Shown here piece after piece: positions 9,601 to 19,000 of a stretch of 43,091 nt of DNA. The notes beneath the pieces are model-generated. The model ran no database searches. It was given only the letters and a program-made list of their open reading frames with translations, and was not told the origin of the DNA. The translations under genes and the position numbers were made by a program. The stretch covers positions 1-43,091 of the IMG/VR virus record IMGVR_UViG_3300031759_000054; one strand, written 5' to 3'. The stretch comes from a virus. The stretch's first letter is position 1, and the number at the start of each line of letters is the position of its first letter.

Positions 9601-10083
9601 CAAGATATTACTACTCAAAATGAACCACAAGCTGTAGTTAATACTACCAGCATTGGAACCAATGCTAATGCTCCTACAACTCCAGCGCAAGTAGATTCAC
9701 AGGCTAATTCACAATATCAATCACAATTACAAAATCTTTCATCACAACTTACTGCGGCTATTTCGCAACGAGATACGTTAGCTGCACAACGTAATAGTGT
9801 TTCTTCGGCCTTTACTGCATTAGAAGATCAATTAATATCAAGTGACCCAACAGTTGCTGATATGAGCACATCAGAAATAGGTGCAAAATATCCACAGTAT
9901 GCACAATTACAAGGTCAACTAAATGATCTTAGCAGTCAAGTAACAACATTAAATACTCAAATAAATTCTTTAGCAGATCAGGCATCTAATATTCAACCAC
10001 CGCCAAATGCAACTACAGGGGTTGTGGTTACATACAGTAGTAATACTTACGGTCCTGCTCCAACAATTACATTAACAGGATAA
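6640..10083 (+). CDS. Large baseplate hub protein, probable gp27 equivalent
   Basis: This 1147-residue protein has three zones. Residues 1-235 are Gln/Ala/Ser/Thr-rich with a predicted coiled coil at about 45-115. Residues 240-940 are the folded core, with IRAPYFAEDFYFDSL, FTIIEPYGMTL, and KLYNYYYTGKNLDVLDFNLEF near 690. Residues 950-1147 return to low complexity with a second coiled coil (about 1015-1110). The core and its place between gp53 and the gp5-like spike suggest the hub protein that supports the spike, the role of gp27 in T4. It is about three times as long as gp27 (391). A GGGGYSATNP stretch near residue 218 echoes the glycine repeats of the tube cap protein. A different hub or tail-lysozyme support protein is possible. 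Confidence 0.55.
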   Translation: MASTTVTAGSSSISYTASSSSNIIRVTNPTTGTGLATSTTNAADAVAQLNKTVASDNQLIQELQPQLAEQQARLDPSKSAAYNAQVTADIQAIQNQITAAQSDIQAAQDASAELSANGDTTLSTLASQNITPTTQDTAQASVDNQNPNAAQAAAVNPANQLSTQEQINLSGVPSTQISTDAESAVTSNQSEVNAVGTDYTIAPNFNQTNGPQTEPGGGGYSATNPDSSAALQTPLMNPLHSYPSYTYGISLAMMTIDEYNQVVKTQQYTPKRVIIASAGRYNNTKDPNDPNAFIRAPYFAEDFYFDSLSINTVIGLNEHSRATNAIKTSFTIIEPYGMTLVDRIIKLCSSPDVMARNYVEQPYMLQIDFFATDDTGVIVGVVPNQTKRIPIKILSMNIKASNKGAEYQIEAAPFNHSAFDISTMSTPAHFEVVAGTVASFFQSTESESYLASAQSQRETATSQGIDANGNKVLPDGTIQPVPLTTVNQTVVNVISSDPVYRVKSYGSAYNAWFDDMVKTNKIKVADKIYFKFAPELQNAKFILGQNLSPKDTPMADEATEISMRAGNAGAVNAALDYSTQIFSINTGTSIDMVINYVIRNSDYIQNQLVVPEDFGSDSAAYQAAKLKNKDLPLKWFKVVPQVTLIGYDIIRKVWAREITYNVVTYDIYNTKIAAAPQGTWTKPLKLYNYYYTGKNLDVLDFNLEFNALYYTAVTAYKKNMAATYGLTLYDDHELNPSNYDGIDDPANAVQPMKEKPQTLDARARATGGDITPKDAAAVDTQESLYTSAGGDMLQGQLKIIGDPQYIKQDDTFYAPVNVVDPLSGSTSTPPASSDDRLIADGSLHMDQQEVYIQVTFRTPSDLDESTGLMKFDSDYQKSSLFSGMFRVLTVESTFSGGKFEQTLDIVRLPRQSTLDYVADNQTTQRSADGTAIPTNNVTVAPPTTSSPTTQTTGDVVAPNSAPVEDNPPPITTADQINLSDTANNAPTQDITTQNEPQAVVNTTSIGTNANAPTTPAQVDSQANSQYQSQLQNLSSQLTAAISQRDTLAAQRNSVSSAFTALEDQLISSDPTVADMSTSEIGAKYPQYAQLQGQLNDLSSQVTTLNTQINSLADQASNIQPPPNATTGVVVTYSSNTYGPAPTITLTG

Positions 10084-10090
10084 TCAATAA

Positions 10091-12193
10091 ATGGCATTAG
10101 ATTATAGACAGGGTAATAAGGTCATGAAAAGTCAACGCCGAGAGGAAGCTCCCGGCACGCGAGTTGACCCACATCCTTATATAGGTATTGTAATGAATAA
10201 CTTAGATCCTACTAGATGTGGTAGATTGCAAGTATGGATACCTGATCTCGGCGGAGATCAAAACGATAGTAAAAATTGGAGAACAGCCAGTTATTCGAGT
10301 CCGTTTATGGGCACTACTAATATTACACCAGTAGGCACAAACGGTAGCCCTAATGAAACTAACAAATATGGCAATACACCCAATACCTACGGTATGTGGA
10401 TGGTTCCACCTGACATCGGAGTAGAAGTGATAGTTGTATTCATTGCAGGTGATCCTATGCGTGGTTATTGGATTGGCTGTATAAATTCACATATCAGTAG
10501 ATATATGATTCCTGCAATTGCAGGAAGTACAAATGTTGATTTATCAGGTGCCAGCGCAGACGTTACTAAATCGTATCAACAAGGTACACCTGCTCCAGTA
10601 ACAGAATTCAATGAAAACAATAAAGATACATATCAACAACAATCTTTTACAACAAATCCTAAACCTATACATGAACCGCAGTACAATATTTTAAAAGTAC
10701 AGGGATTAGATCGTGACACAACTCGAGGCGTTATTACAAGTAGTAGTCAACGCGAAACACCTAGCAATGTATTTGGAATCAGTACACCGGGTCGTCCTTA
10801 TCCAGATAATGGAGCAGAAAATCCTGAGGCATTCTTGGCTAAAGTACAAGCAGGTACGTTAACAGAAGCAGACTATACATATACTACACGTCGTGGTGGC
10901 CATACATTCCTTATGGATGATGGTAGTATTACTGGTGTAGATCAATTAATTAGATTGCGTACAGGTAAAGGGCATCAATTGATGATGCACGATACAGATA
11001 ACTCAATTTATATCGGTCATGCCGATGGAACAAGTTGGGTAGAATTAGATTCAAATGGGGCTGTGAATATATTTGCTACAAATGGGTTTAATGTTAGAAC
11101 AACAGGTAGTTTAAACTTTCATGCAGATCAAGATATTAATTTCAATGCTGTAAACAATATTAATATAGCATCTAGTGGATTGAATATAAACAATTCTACG
11201 ACTACTATATTAACCGGTGCACTTAATTTACAATCAAGTGGCAGTATAGGATGCAAATCAGGATCTACATTTATCATTGATGCTGGTGCTACAGTGAGTA
11301 TTAAATCGGGTGGCACTGTTGCTTATGAAGGATCATTAGTTAAACAAAACAGTGGTGGCACACAATCTATATCGGCTCTGGCAAGTATACCTGTTAACAG
11401 CTTACCTGATGTAAGTTTAAATTCGGCTACTGGACTGTATGTTTCTAATCCAGGTGTATTGAATACTATTGTAACAGTGGCACCAACACATGAACCATAT
11501 GCTCGTGGTGCAGCTCCTTATGCAGCAACAACTTCACCAGGATTACAACCTAGCACATATACCGGTACACAAGATGCAACAAAGAACACTGGAGGAACAG
11601 TTATTAAAAATCCTGCTACTGCAACTGATCTGCGCAATCAACCTAAGTGTGACTGTTCAGTTGGTAACTTAACTTCAGACCAATTAACTGCTTACTATAC
11701 TACAATAGGCAAGAGCGAAAGTGGTGGCAAGTATGATGTTGTAAACTCAATTGGTTTTGTAGGTAAGTACCAATTTGGATATCCTGCACTTATTGATGGC
11801 GGGTATGTAAGTAAAACTTGTAAATCAAACGCACAACTTAAAAACCCTAATATGTGGAGTCCAAACAAAAACGGAATTGATAGCCTAACTGCTTGGTTAG
11901 CTAATGGTCCAGAACAGGAAGCAGCAATGTGTGCTTACACTAAGCGTAATTATACTGCAATGGTTAAAATTGGTGCAGTTACAAGTGATCAATCCCCAGC
12001 TGATGTTGCTGGTATGTTGGCTGTAGCTCATTTATTGGGTCCTGGCGGCGCCAAAAATTATCGTAACGGACAAAGCGGATCAGATGCTTATGGAACTACA
12101 GGGGCTGATTATTTTGCTAAAGGACAATATGCTGTAGCTGTATTAGCACCACAAATATCTACGTTAGATCAAGCACCATCAACGACAGTATAA
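10091..12193 (+). CDS. 5: gp5-like baseplate spike with C-terminal lytic domain
   Basis: This is the central spike that pierces the outer membrane and cuts peptidoglycan. Residues about 25-150 form the OB-fold domain, with YIGIVMNNLDPTRCGRLQVW and GVEVIVVFIAGDPMRGYWIG, typical of gp5/VgrG proteins. Residues about 270-430 hold short repeats (RLRTGKGHQLMMHD, then strands such as SLNFHADQDINFNAVNNINI) expected to form the triple-stranded beta helix. The last 170 residues hold a lysozyme or transglycosylase-like domain with IGKSESGGKYD, where Glu543 is the likely acid, then GKYQFGYPAL and AHLLGPGGAKNYRNG. T4 gp5 instead has its lysozyme between the OB fold and the helix. Several Cys occur in the last domain. 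AGGAT at 10077-10081 is the ribosome site. Confidence 0.85.
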   Translation: MALDYRQGNKVMKSQRREEAPGTRVDPHPYIGIVMNNLDPTRCGRLQVWIPDLGGDQNDSKNWRTASYSSPFMGTTNITPVGTNGSPNETNKYGNTPNTYGMWMVPPDIGVEVIVVFIAGDPMRGYWIGCINSHISRYMIPAIAGSTNVDLSGASADVTKSYQQGTPAPVTEFNENNKDTYQQQSFTTNPKPIHEPQYNILKVQGLDRDTTRGVITSSSQRETPSNVFGISTPGRPYPDNGAENPEAFLAKVQAGTLTEADYTYTTRRGGHTFLMDDGSITGVDQLIRLRTGKGHQLMMHDTDNSIYIGHADGTSWVELDSNGAVNIFATNGFNVRTTGSLNFHADQDINFNAVNNINIASSGLNINNSTTTILTGALNLQSSGSIGCKSGSTFIIDAGATVSIKSGGTVAYEGSLVKQNSGGTQSISALASIPVNSLPDVSLNSATGLYVSNPGVLNTIVTVAPTHEPYARGAAPYAATTSPGLQPSTYTGTQDATKNTGGTVIKNPATATDLRNQPKCDCSVGNLTSDQLTAYYTTIGKSESGGKYDVVNSIGFVGKYQFGYPALIDGGYVSKTCKSNAQLKNPNMWSPNKNGIDSLTAWLANGPEQEAAMCAYTKRNYTAMVKIGAVTSDQSPADVAGMLAVAHLLGPGGAKNYRNGQSGSDAYGTTGADYFAKGQYAVAVLAPQISTLDQAPSTTV

Positions 12194-12199
12194 TTTTAG

Positions 12200-12207
12200 G
12201 ATAAATA
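12200..12207 (+). promoter_or_regulatory. Near-consensus late promoter-like element GATAAATA
   Basis: One mismatch from TATAAATA. By T4 geometry the start would fall at about 12213, the first base of the gp25 ATG, so a normal leader is impossible. It may be a chance match that also serves as the ribosome site (TAGGA at 12197-12201). Confidence 0.25.
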
Positions 12208-12212
12208 TTTTT

Positions 12213-12593
12213 ATGGCTACTATATATAAAGGTTTTAGTACATTAGTTGATAATAAAAAATTTCGTTTAACTGATATGGAGTTAGTTAAACGAGACATTA
12301 TTAACCACTTTAATATCCGCAAAGGTGAAAAATTAATGAATCCTAGTTTTGGGACCATTATTTGGAATGTACTTCATGAACCATTTACAGAAGAGCTTAA
12401 AGGCGTAATAACTTCTGACATCGAAGCCATTGCTAATTATGATCCACGTGTTAGTTTCGATAACATAGTTGTTACAGAATTTCAACAAGGTCTACAGATT
12501 GTTTTGAACATCAGATATCTTCAAACTGACCAGTCAAGTGTAATGAGTTTGCAGTTTGATAACCAAGCAAATAGTCTATCAGTGACTAATTAA
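12213..12593 (+). CDS. 25: T4 gp25-like baseplate wedge protein
   Basis: The 126 residues match the gp25/GpW-type baseplate family, with the usual order DMELVKRDIINHFNIRKGEKLM, then PSFGTIIWNVLHEPF and a C-terminal strand pair. In T4, gp25 sits at the inner wedge core with gp6 and gp53 and helps start sheath assembly. Length is nearly that of T4 gp25 (132). It is followed after 47 bases by gp6, the same neighbour as in many contractile tails and type VI secretion systems. The assignment is secure. Confidence 0.95.
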   Translation: MATIYKGFSTLVDNKKFRLTDMELVKRDIINHFNIRKGEKLMNPSFGTIIWNVLHEPFTEELKGVITSDIEAIANYDPRVSFDNIVVTEFQQGLQIVLNIRYLQTDQSSVMSLQFDNQANSLSVTN

Positions 12594-12612
12594 CTACCCA
12601 CTTTTTCCTTAT

Positions 12613-12620
12613 AATAAATA
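12613..12620 (+). promoter_or_regulatory. Possible late promoter AATAAATA before gp6
   Basis: One mismatch from TATAAATA, in the 47-base gap between gp25 and gp6. A start near 12626 would leave about 15 bases before the ATG at 12641, similar to the geometry at 4847. AGGAA follows as the ribosome site. Confidence 0.45.
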
Positions 12621-12640
12621 CATTATAACAGGAAATAAGC

Positions 12641-15600
12641 ATGGCAACCACGACACGACAAACCAGTTTATTAGTCTCAGAAGACTGGACTAAACTATAT
12701 CAAACCTTTCGTAATGCAGACTTTCAAAGTTACGATTTTGAAACGCTTCGCGCTTCGATGGTTAGTTACTTAAGACTATATTACCCAGAAGATTTTAACG
12801 ATTTCATTGATTCGAGCGAATTTGTTGCATTAATTGATTTAATTTCTTTTTTAGGTCAATCTCTTGCATTTCGTGGAGACTTAAATACACGTGAAAATTT
12901 TATTGATACAGCACAACGCCGTGATAGTATCCTTAAACTTGCTCGTCTAGTTAGTTATAATCCTAAACGTAATATTCCGGCCAGCGGTTTTCTAAAAGTA
13001 AGCAGTGTTAGTACTACTGAACAAATTTATGACAGTAATGGTATCAATTTAAGCGGACTTGTGATTAATTGGGCCGATGCTGGCAATGATAATTGGTTAG
13101 AACAATTTACGGCTGTGATCAATGCCAGTTTGGTTTCTAATCAAATTATCGGCAAACCAAGTAACAGTCAGATTATCAACGGTATTACTAACGACGAATA
13201 TCAAATTCGCTTAGTGGCCAGTACCGTAGCTACTTATAGTTTTACTACACAAATAGAAGGAACACAGACTGCTTTTGAAATGGTTAGTCCAACAAGTTCT
13301 GGCCAGAGTTATATATACGAAGCGGCTCCTCGTACTAATTTACCGTTTAATATTTTATACAAAAATGATAACTTAGGTAATAGTAGTCTTAACACAGGAT
13401 TCTTTACATATTTTAAACAAGGTGGATTGAAATCTATCGATGTTGCTTTTCAAGAAAGTTTACCTAATCGCGTATACAGTATCAATGTCGATAACATCAA
13501 TAACACAGATATCTGGTTATATAGTTTAGATTCATCAGGTAATCCTAGCGTATTATGGTCACAAGTGCCAGCAGTAGCTAACACTAATGTTATCTATAAT
13601 CAAAGTACAAATAGAAATATCTATCAAATCAATACTCGTGCCAATGACCAGGTTGATTTAGTATTTGGCGACGGATCTTTTGCAAATATTCCACAAGGTA
13701 ATTTCCGTGTTTATTATCGTGTAAGTAATGGATTAGATTATAAAATTACACCAACAGAAATGCAAGGCATTATTATGCCAGTTAATTATGTTAGCCGTAC
13801 AGGACGTATAGAGACAATCACTATACGTGCCAGCTTGCAATATACTGTGGCTAATGCAACAAGTCGTGATACTATTGATGATATTCGTCAAAAAGCACCA
13901 CAACAATACTATACACAAAATCGTATGGTTACAGGTGAAGATTATAACATCTTACCTTATACACTGTTTAATGACATTTTAAAAATTAAAGCAGTTAACC
14001 GTACAAGCTCTGGTATTAGTCGATACTTAGATGTTATTGATGTAACCGGTAAGTATTCAAGTACTAACATCTTTGCACAAGATGGTATACTATATCGTGA
14101 TCCTTTTACCAATACATTTAATTTTGATTATTCTACAACTGCGGATATCTATAGAGTAATTTATAATCAAATTGCTCCTATTGCACAAAGTCAAACAACT
14201 AAACAATTTTTCTATTCTGAATTCCCTACAATATCATTAACAGATATCTATTGGAATTTATCGACTACTTTAGCTAACGGCTCGACTGGATATTTTGTTG
14301 ATAGCACAGGTAAATTGTTGCAAGTAGGTTCATCGATAAGTGGGCCAAATAGCTACATAGTACAAGGTGCTATTGTTAGATTTAATGCAGGTGCTGGCAA
14401 TTATTTCGATGCTCAAAATACTATTCAAGTTGGTGTACCATCTAATAGTGGTGACAAATATTATATCTATGCTGCAATGGAATTAATTGTAGGTGATGGT
14501 ACTAATGGTGGTGCAGGTAACTTATCTAATGGTGTAGGTCCAATTACTATTAATCAGATTCTTCCTGAAGGTGCAATTGCTGATCGTGTATTTTCTGTAC
14601 TTAATGTAGAATTTTCAAATTCTTTAGTTACATCGATGGTAAGTTATATACAGGCATTCTCTAATTTTGGATTACGTTATGACGTACCAACATCTAGTTG
14701 GCAAATAATTGGACCGCAAGATATTAATTCTAGCAATTTTAGTTTACAATATACTGGCAATACCAGTCAACAAAGTCTAGATGCCAGCTGGTTAATATTA
14801 TTTCAAACAGTAGGACAAACCTATACAGTAACTTATCGTGGGCTGAATTACGTATTTGAAAGTGTATTAGAAACAGATTTTTACTTTGATAATTCAGTTA
14901 AGATATTTGATGCTACAACAGGATTAACAGTGTATGATCAAATTAAAATATTAAAAACAAATAGTAATTCCGATGATGCTAATCCATTGGCTTTAGATTA
15001 TATCTGGTATGTATATGACAGTATTACAGAAGTTGATGGGTATCAAGATCCTAATAGGATTTTAGTAACATTCCCAGATACTAACAACGACGGCATCCCA
15101 GATAATCCTGAATTATTTGAGTTATTAGTAAATCCAACAGTTAATACTACTGAAAAATATGTATATCTATATGCATCAACAGGATATGATAACTTTGTAG
15201 TACAAACTCCTGTTGATAATAGTACTATTGTTTCAAGATACCCTGATTTTCAATCAGCACAAATTGCAGCTACTTTATACACTAACGGACAATTATTTTA
15301 TCTAACAAGTGATGATGCATTCTATCAATTATCAGTAAACGGTTCTGTGTATACATTAAATCCAGTTACTGGATATACAGCTAAAGTAGGACGACAAAAT
15401 TTATATTTCCAATATAGACACAATAGTCCGAATAATCGCCGTATTGATCCAAGTCCAAATAATATTATTGACTTATACATCTTAACAAAACAATATTCTA
15501 CAGATTATATTGCATGGATACAAGATACATCAAATACTATTACTGAACCTACTGCTCCTACAAGTGAAGATTTAGATTTATCATACAATACCTTAGATAA

Positions 15601-16024
15601 TTATAAAACTATTAGTGATACTATCATCTATAATCCGGCGGCATTCAAGCCATTGTTTGGAGCAAAAGCAGATACTTCTCTGCAGGCAACATTTAAAGTT
15701 ATTAAAAATCCTAACATTGTTATCAGTGACTATGATATACAAACCAGTGTGATTGCAGCAATTAATAATTATTTTTCTGTTGACAATTGGGATTTTGGTG
15801 AAACATTCTATTTTAGTGAATTATCGGCATATCTACATACTACATTGGCTCCAAATATTTCGAGTATTATTATTGTTCCTGTTAGTGAATCGAGTGTGTT
15901 TGGTAGTTTAATGCAGGTTAATTGTAATGTGAATGAAATCATTACCAGTGCAGCTACAGTAGATAATGTGGAAATTATTACTGCGATTACTGCGGCACAA
16001 ATCAACCAAATTGCGTTGGCTTAA
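12641..16024 (+). CDS. 6: T4 gp6-like baseplate wedge protein
   Basis: This is the large wedge protein that dimerises to form the inner baseplate ring. The N-terminus shows the family's most recognisable stretch: FVALIDLISFLGQSLAFRGD, then TRENFIDTAQRRDSI and ARLVSYNPKR. At 1127 residues it is much longer than T4 gp6 (660); aquatic T4-like relatives also tend to be long. The central part has domains absent from T4, including DTNNDGIPD (813-821), a calcium-loop-like motif. The C-terminal region (about 1000-1127) has the ISDYDIQTSVIAAINNYFSVDNWDFGE type of segment common to gp6/J-like baseplate proteins. Its neighbours gp25 and the giant protein fit the T4 order 25-6-7. Confidence 0.93.
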   Translation: MATTTRQTSLLVSEDWTKLYQTFRNADFQSYDFETLRASMVSYLRLYYPEDFNDFIDSSEFVALIDLISFLGQSLAFRGDLNTRENFIDTAQRRDSILKLARLVSYNPKRNIPASGFLKVSSVSTTEQIYDSNGINLSGLVINWADAGNDNWLEQFTAVINASLVSNQIIGKPSNSQIINGITNDEYQIRLVASTVATYSFTTQIEGTQTAFEMVSPTSSGQSYIYEAAPRTNLPFNILYKNDNLGNSSLNTGFFTYFKQGGLKSIDVAFQESLPNRVYSINVDNINNTDIWLYSLDSSGNPSVLWSQVPAVANTNVIYNQSTNRNIYQINTRANDQVDLVFGDGSFANIPQGNFRVYYRVSNGLDYKITPTEMQGIIMPVNYVSRTGRIETITIRASLQYTVANATSRDTIDDIRQKAPQQYYTQNRMVTGEDYNILPYTLFNDILKIKAVNRTSSGISRYLDVIDVTGKYSSTNIFAQDGILYRDPFTNTFNFDYSTTADIYRVIYNQIAPIAQSQTTKQFFYSEFPTISLTDIYWNLSTTLANGSTGYFVDSTGKLLQVGSSISGPNSYIVQGAIVRFNAGAGNYFDAQNTIQVGVPSNSGDKYYIYAAMELIVGDGTNGGAGNLSNGVGPITINQILPEGAIADRVFSVLNVEFSNSLVTSMVSYIQAFSNFGLRYDVPTSSWQIIGPQDINSSNFSLQYTGNTSQQSLDASWLILFQTVGQTYTVTYRGLNYVFESVLETDFYFDNSVKIFDATTGLTVYDQIKILKTNSNSDDANPLALDYIWYVYDSITEVDGYQDPNRILVTFPDTNNDGIPDNPELFELLVNPTVNTTEKYVYLYASTGYDNFVVQTPVDNSTIVSRYPDFQSAQIAATLYTNGQLFYLTSDDAFYQLSVNGSVYTLNPVTGYTAKVGRQNLYFQYRHNSPNNRRIDPSPNNIIDLYILTKQYSTDYIAWIQDTSNTITEPTAPTSEDLDLSYNTLDNYKTISDTIIYNPAAFKPLFGAKADTSLQATFKVIKNPNIVISDYDIQTSVIAAINNYFSVDNWDFGETFYFSELSAYLHTTLAPNISSIIIVPVSESSVFGSLMQVNCNVNEIITSAATVDNVEIITAITAAQINQIALA

Positions 16025-16051
16025 ATACTATATAACCTTTGAGATATAACG

Positions 16052-19000
16052 ATGGCAGCTATAAAAACTTTAAATTTTCTTCCTGTAATATTCCAATCTG
16101 ATACTAATCAAAAATTTCTATCAGCTACAATGGATCAATTAGTTAGTGAACCTAACTTAACAACATTATATGGATATATTGGTAGAAAATTTGCTCCTAC
16201 ATATAAGACAGGGGATAGTTATATCACAGAATATACCAGTGATAGACAAAATTATCAACTTGAACCAAGTGTAGTTGTTCGTGATTTACAGAATAATATT
16301 TCTTTCTTTAGTAGCTATCCTGATCTATTAAATAAAATCAAATATTACGGTGGTATTGTTAATAATCATAGTAGACTATTTGATAGTGAATATTATAGTT
16401 TTGACCCATTAATTAGTTTTGATAAGTTTGTTAACTTCAGCCAATACTATTGGTTACCTAATGGACCTGATCCTGTAATGGTCGATACCACAGGCATTGA
16501 ATTAACAAAAACCTGGGTAGTAACACGTGATACAACCAATAACCAATATGTGTTTACATCCGAAGGAGAAGTTGATAACTCATTAACATTTGCACGTGGT
16601 GGTACATATACTTTTGTAGTCAACCAACCTGGGTATCCTTTTTGGATTCAATCTCAATTAGGAACCAGCGGAGTGTTATCTGCAACTCCTACTATTAGTT
16701 CACGTGATGTATTAGGTGTAACAAACAACGGCACCGACTCTGGTGTTATCACGTTTCAAGTACCACAATCAACGGCACAAGATGTATATTTGTCTATGCC
16801 TACAATATATAATGTAGATTATGCAACTCCATTAGCATATTCAGATTTAGAAAACCAATTTATAAGTCAATTCCTTGCGGCATTCCCACAATACGGTGGT
16901 ATCACAGGCACCTTAGATGGAAAATATTTAATATTTGCAAATCAAGGGTTATTAGAAAATCAACAAAATATTTGGACTGCTCCTGCTGTTATTGATCCAA
17001 TAACACAGGCTACTATTCCAGGATATGACGCAGGCACAGTAGTTCCGGATTCTGAACAATATGGAATTTGGCAAGTAAAACTTGTAACGGTTCCTGGAGT
17101 AACTGACAAACTAATTAGATTAGTATATATTCAAGATGTAGCGGTTAACCAAAAGGTTTATGTTCGCTACGGACTTGTAAATGCAAATAAAGATTTTTAT
17201 AAAGATTATGATGGGTTCTTTCACCAAGTACCATTAATTACAGCAAGTGCAAATGTTTTGTACATACAAGATGGTATAAATTCTGATATTAACGATTCGA
17301 TTAAATTAGTAGAATTTAGTAATTGGTCAATTGATGTCGAAAACGATATTTTAGGTAAATTAAATTATACCAGCCCTAATGGAGTACAATTTACTACAGG
17401 TCTAAAAATTCAATTTGGCACTGACGTGACTCCTTCAACATATCAAAATAATCAATATTATGTTGAAGAAGTAGGATCAGCTAACGGTATTCGTTTAGTA
17501 GATGTAAATCTATTAGTAACTCCAGAAGCATACCATAATGAATTGGCATTAAATTATCCGGACGAAATATTTCCTGATTATATTACTATTAATCGTAGTA
17601 GTGTTGATCTTAATGCATGGTCACGCAATAATCGCTGGTTTCATAGACAGGTTATTACTGATACAGCAGCATATAATAACACAGTTCCGGTATTTGATCA
17701 ATCTTTACGTGCAACTCGTCCTATTATACAGTTTAATCCTGACATCTTATTATTAAATTATGGGCGCATCGGTAAGCAACCAATTGACATTTTAGATACT
17801 ACTACATTGGATGCCTTTACGCAATTACAAGGACAACCGTTAACAGAAGCATTTGGTATTACAGTAACTGATGGCCTTCGAGTATTATTTGCTAATGACA
17901 TTGATCCGTTGGTTAAAAATAGAATTTATGTAGTTAATCTAGTTCAATACCAAGTTGATGAAAATGGATTACCAACAGGTACTCAATATATCGACTTAAC
18001 ATTAGCTGATGATGGAGTTGCATCAGCATACGATACATTAGTAGTATTACAGGGCAAATATGCAGGTAGCCAGTGGTGGTATGATGGTGTAAATTGGAAT
18101 GATAGTCAACAAAAAACTGGACTACAACAACCGCCATTATTTGATGTATTTGATTCAACTGGTAAAAGTTTTTCTACATATAACAGAAGTACATTTGCTG
18201 GAACGCAATTATTTGGATATTTAAAATCTAGTGCCGGTGTTAATGATCCTGTATTAGGATTTCCATTAAGTTATAGAAATTTAACAACTCAAGGTGAGAT
18301 GGAATTTCAAACTTATTTTAGTACAGATACATTTAATTATGTAGATTCATTAGTGACTACTATGGATGTTTCGTCGGGATTTTTACAAACAATAGTTGAT
18401 GCTAATACGTTAGAGCCTAGAAATACATGGCAAACTGTTGTAGAATATACAAAACAATATCAGTTAATTGGATATATCGCTAATGGCATTAATAGTGTAT
18501 TTCCGATTGATGTTACACCAGATACACAAGCATCTATTCCGTATCTAAAAGTTTATCATAACTACACATACTTAGAACAATCACAATGGCTATATATCGG
18601 TAATAGTGTGCGTTTGACTATTGATCAAACATTTACTGGTGACGGCGTAACTAAAACATTTACTGTTACTAACGGCAATACTGTTAATGGTGTTGTAGTT
18701 ATTGTTGATAATATTGTCCAAACACCATTACAATTTGGTGTTTCTGGGTCAACTATATTATTTGCTACTGCACCAGATGCTGGTGCAAACATTGATATTA
18801 GAGTAATTTCAGTACCGGACGAAGGCGATAAAATCGATATATTAGTTTATAGTTCTGAAGTAAGTAAAATAGGATCTTATCAAATTCCTACTAACTTAGA
18901 ATTAAATGCACAAAATACTGATATATCAACAATGACTTTAGGTCAAATAAGAAACCACTTAGTTGCACTGGCACAAAATAGTACAACGGTAGTCGGCAAT

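Noticed and set aside
16019-16027. CTTAAATA before the giant gene as a late promoter.
   Set aside because: Two mismatches from TATAAATA, overlapping the gp6 stop. Too weak to call.
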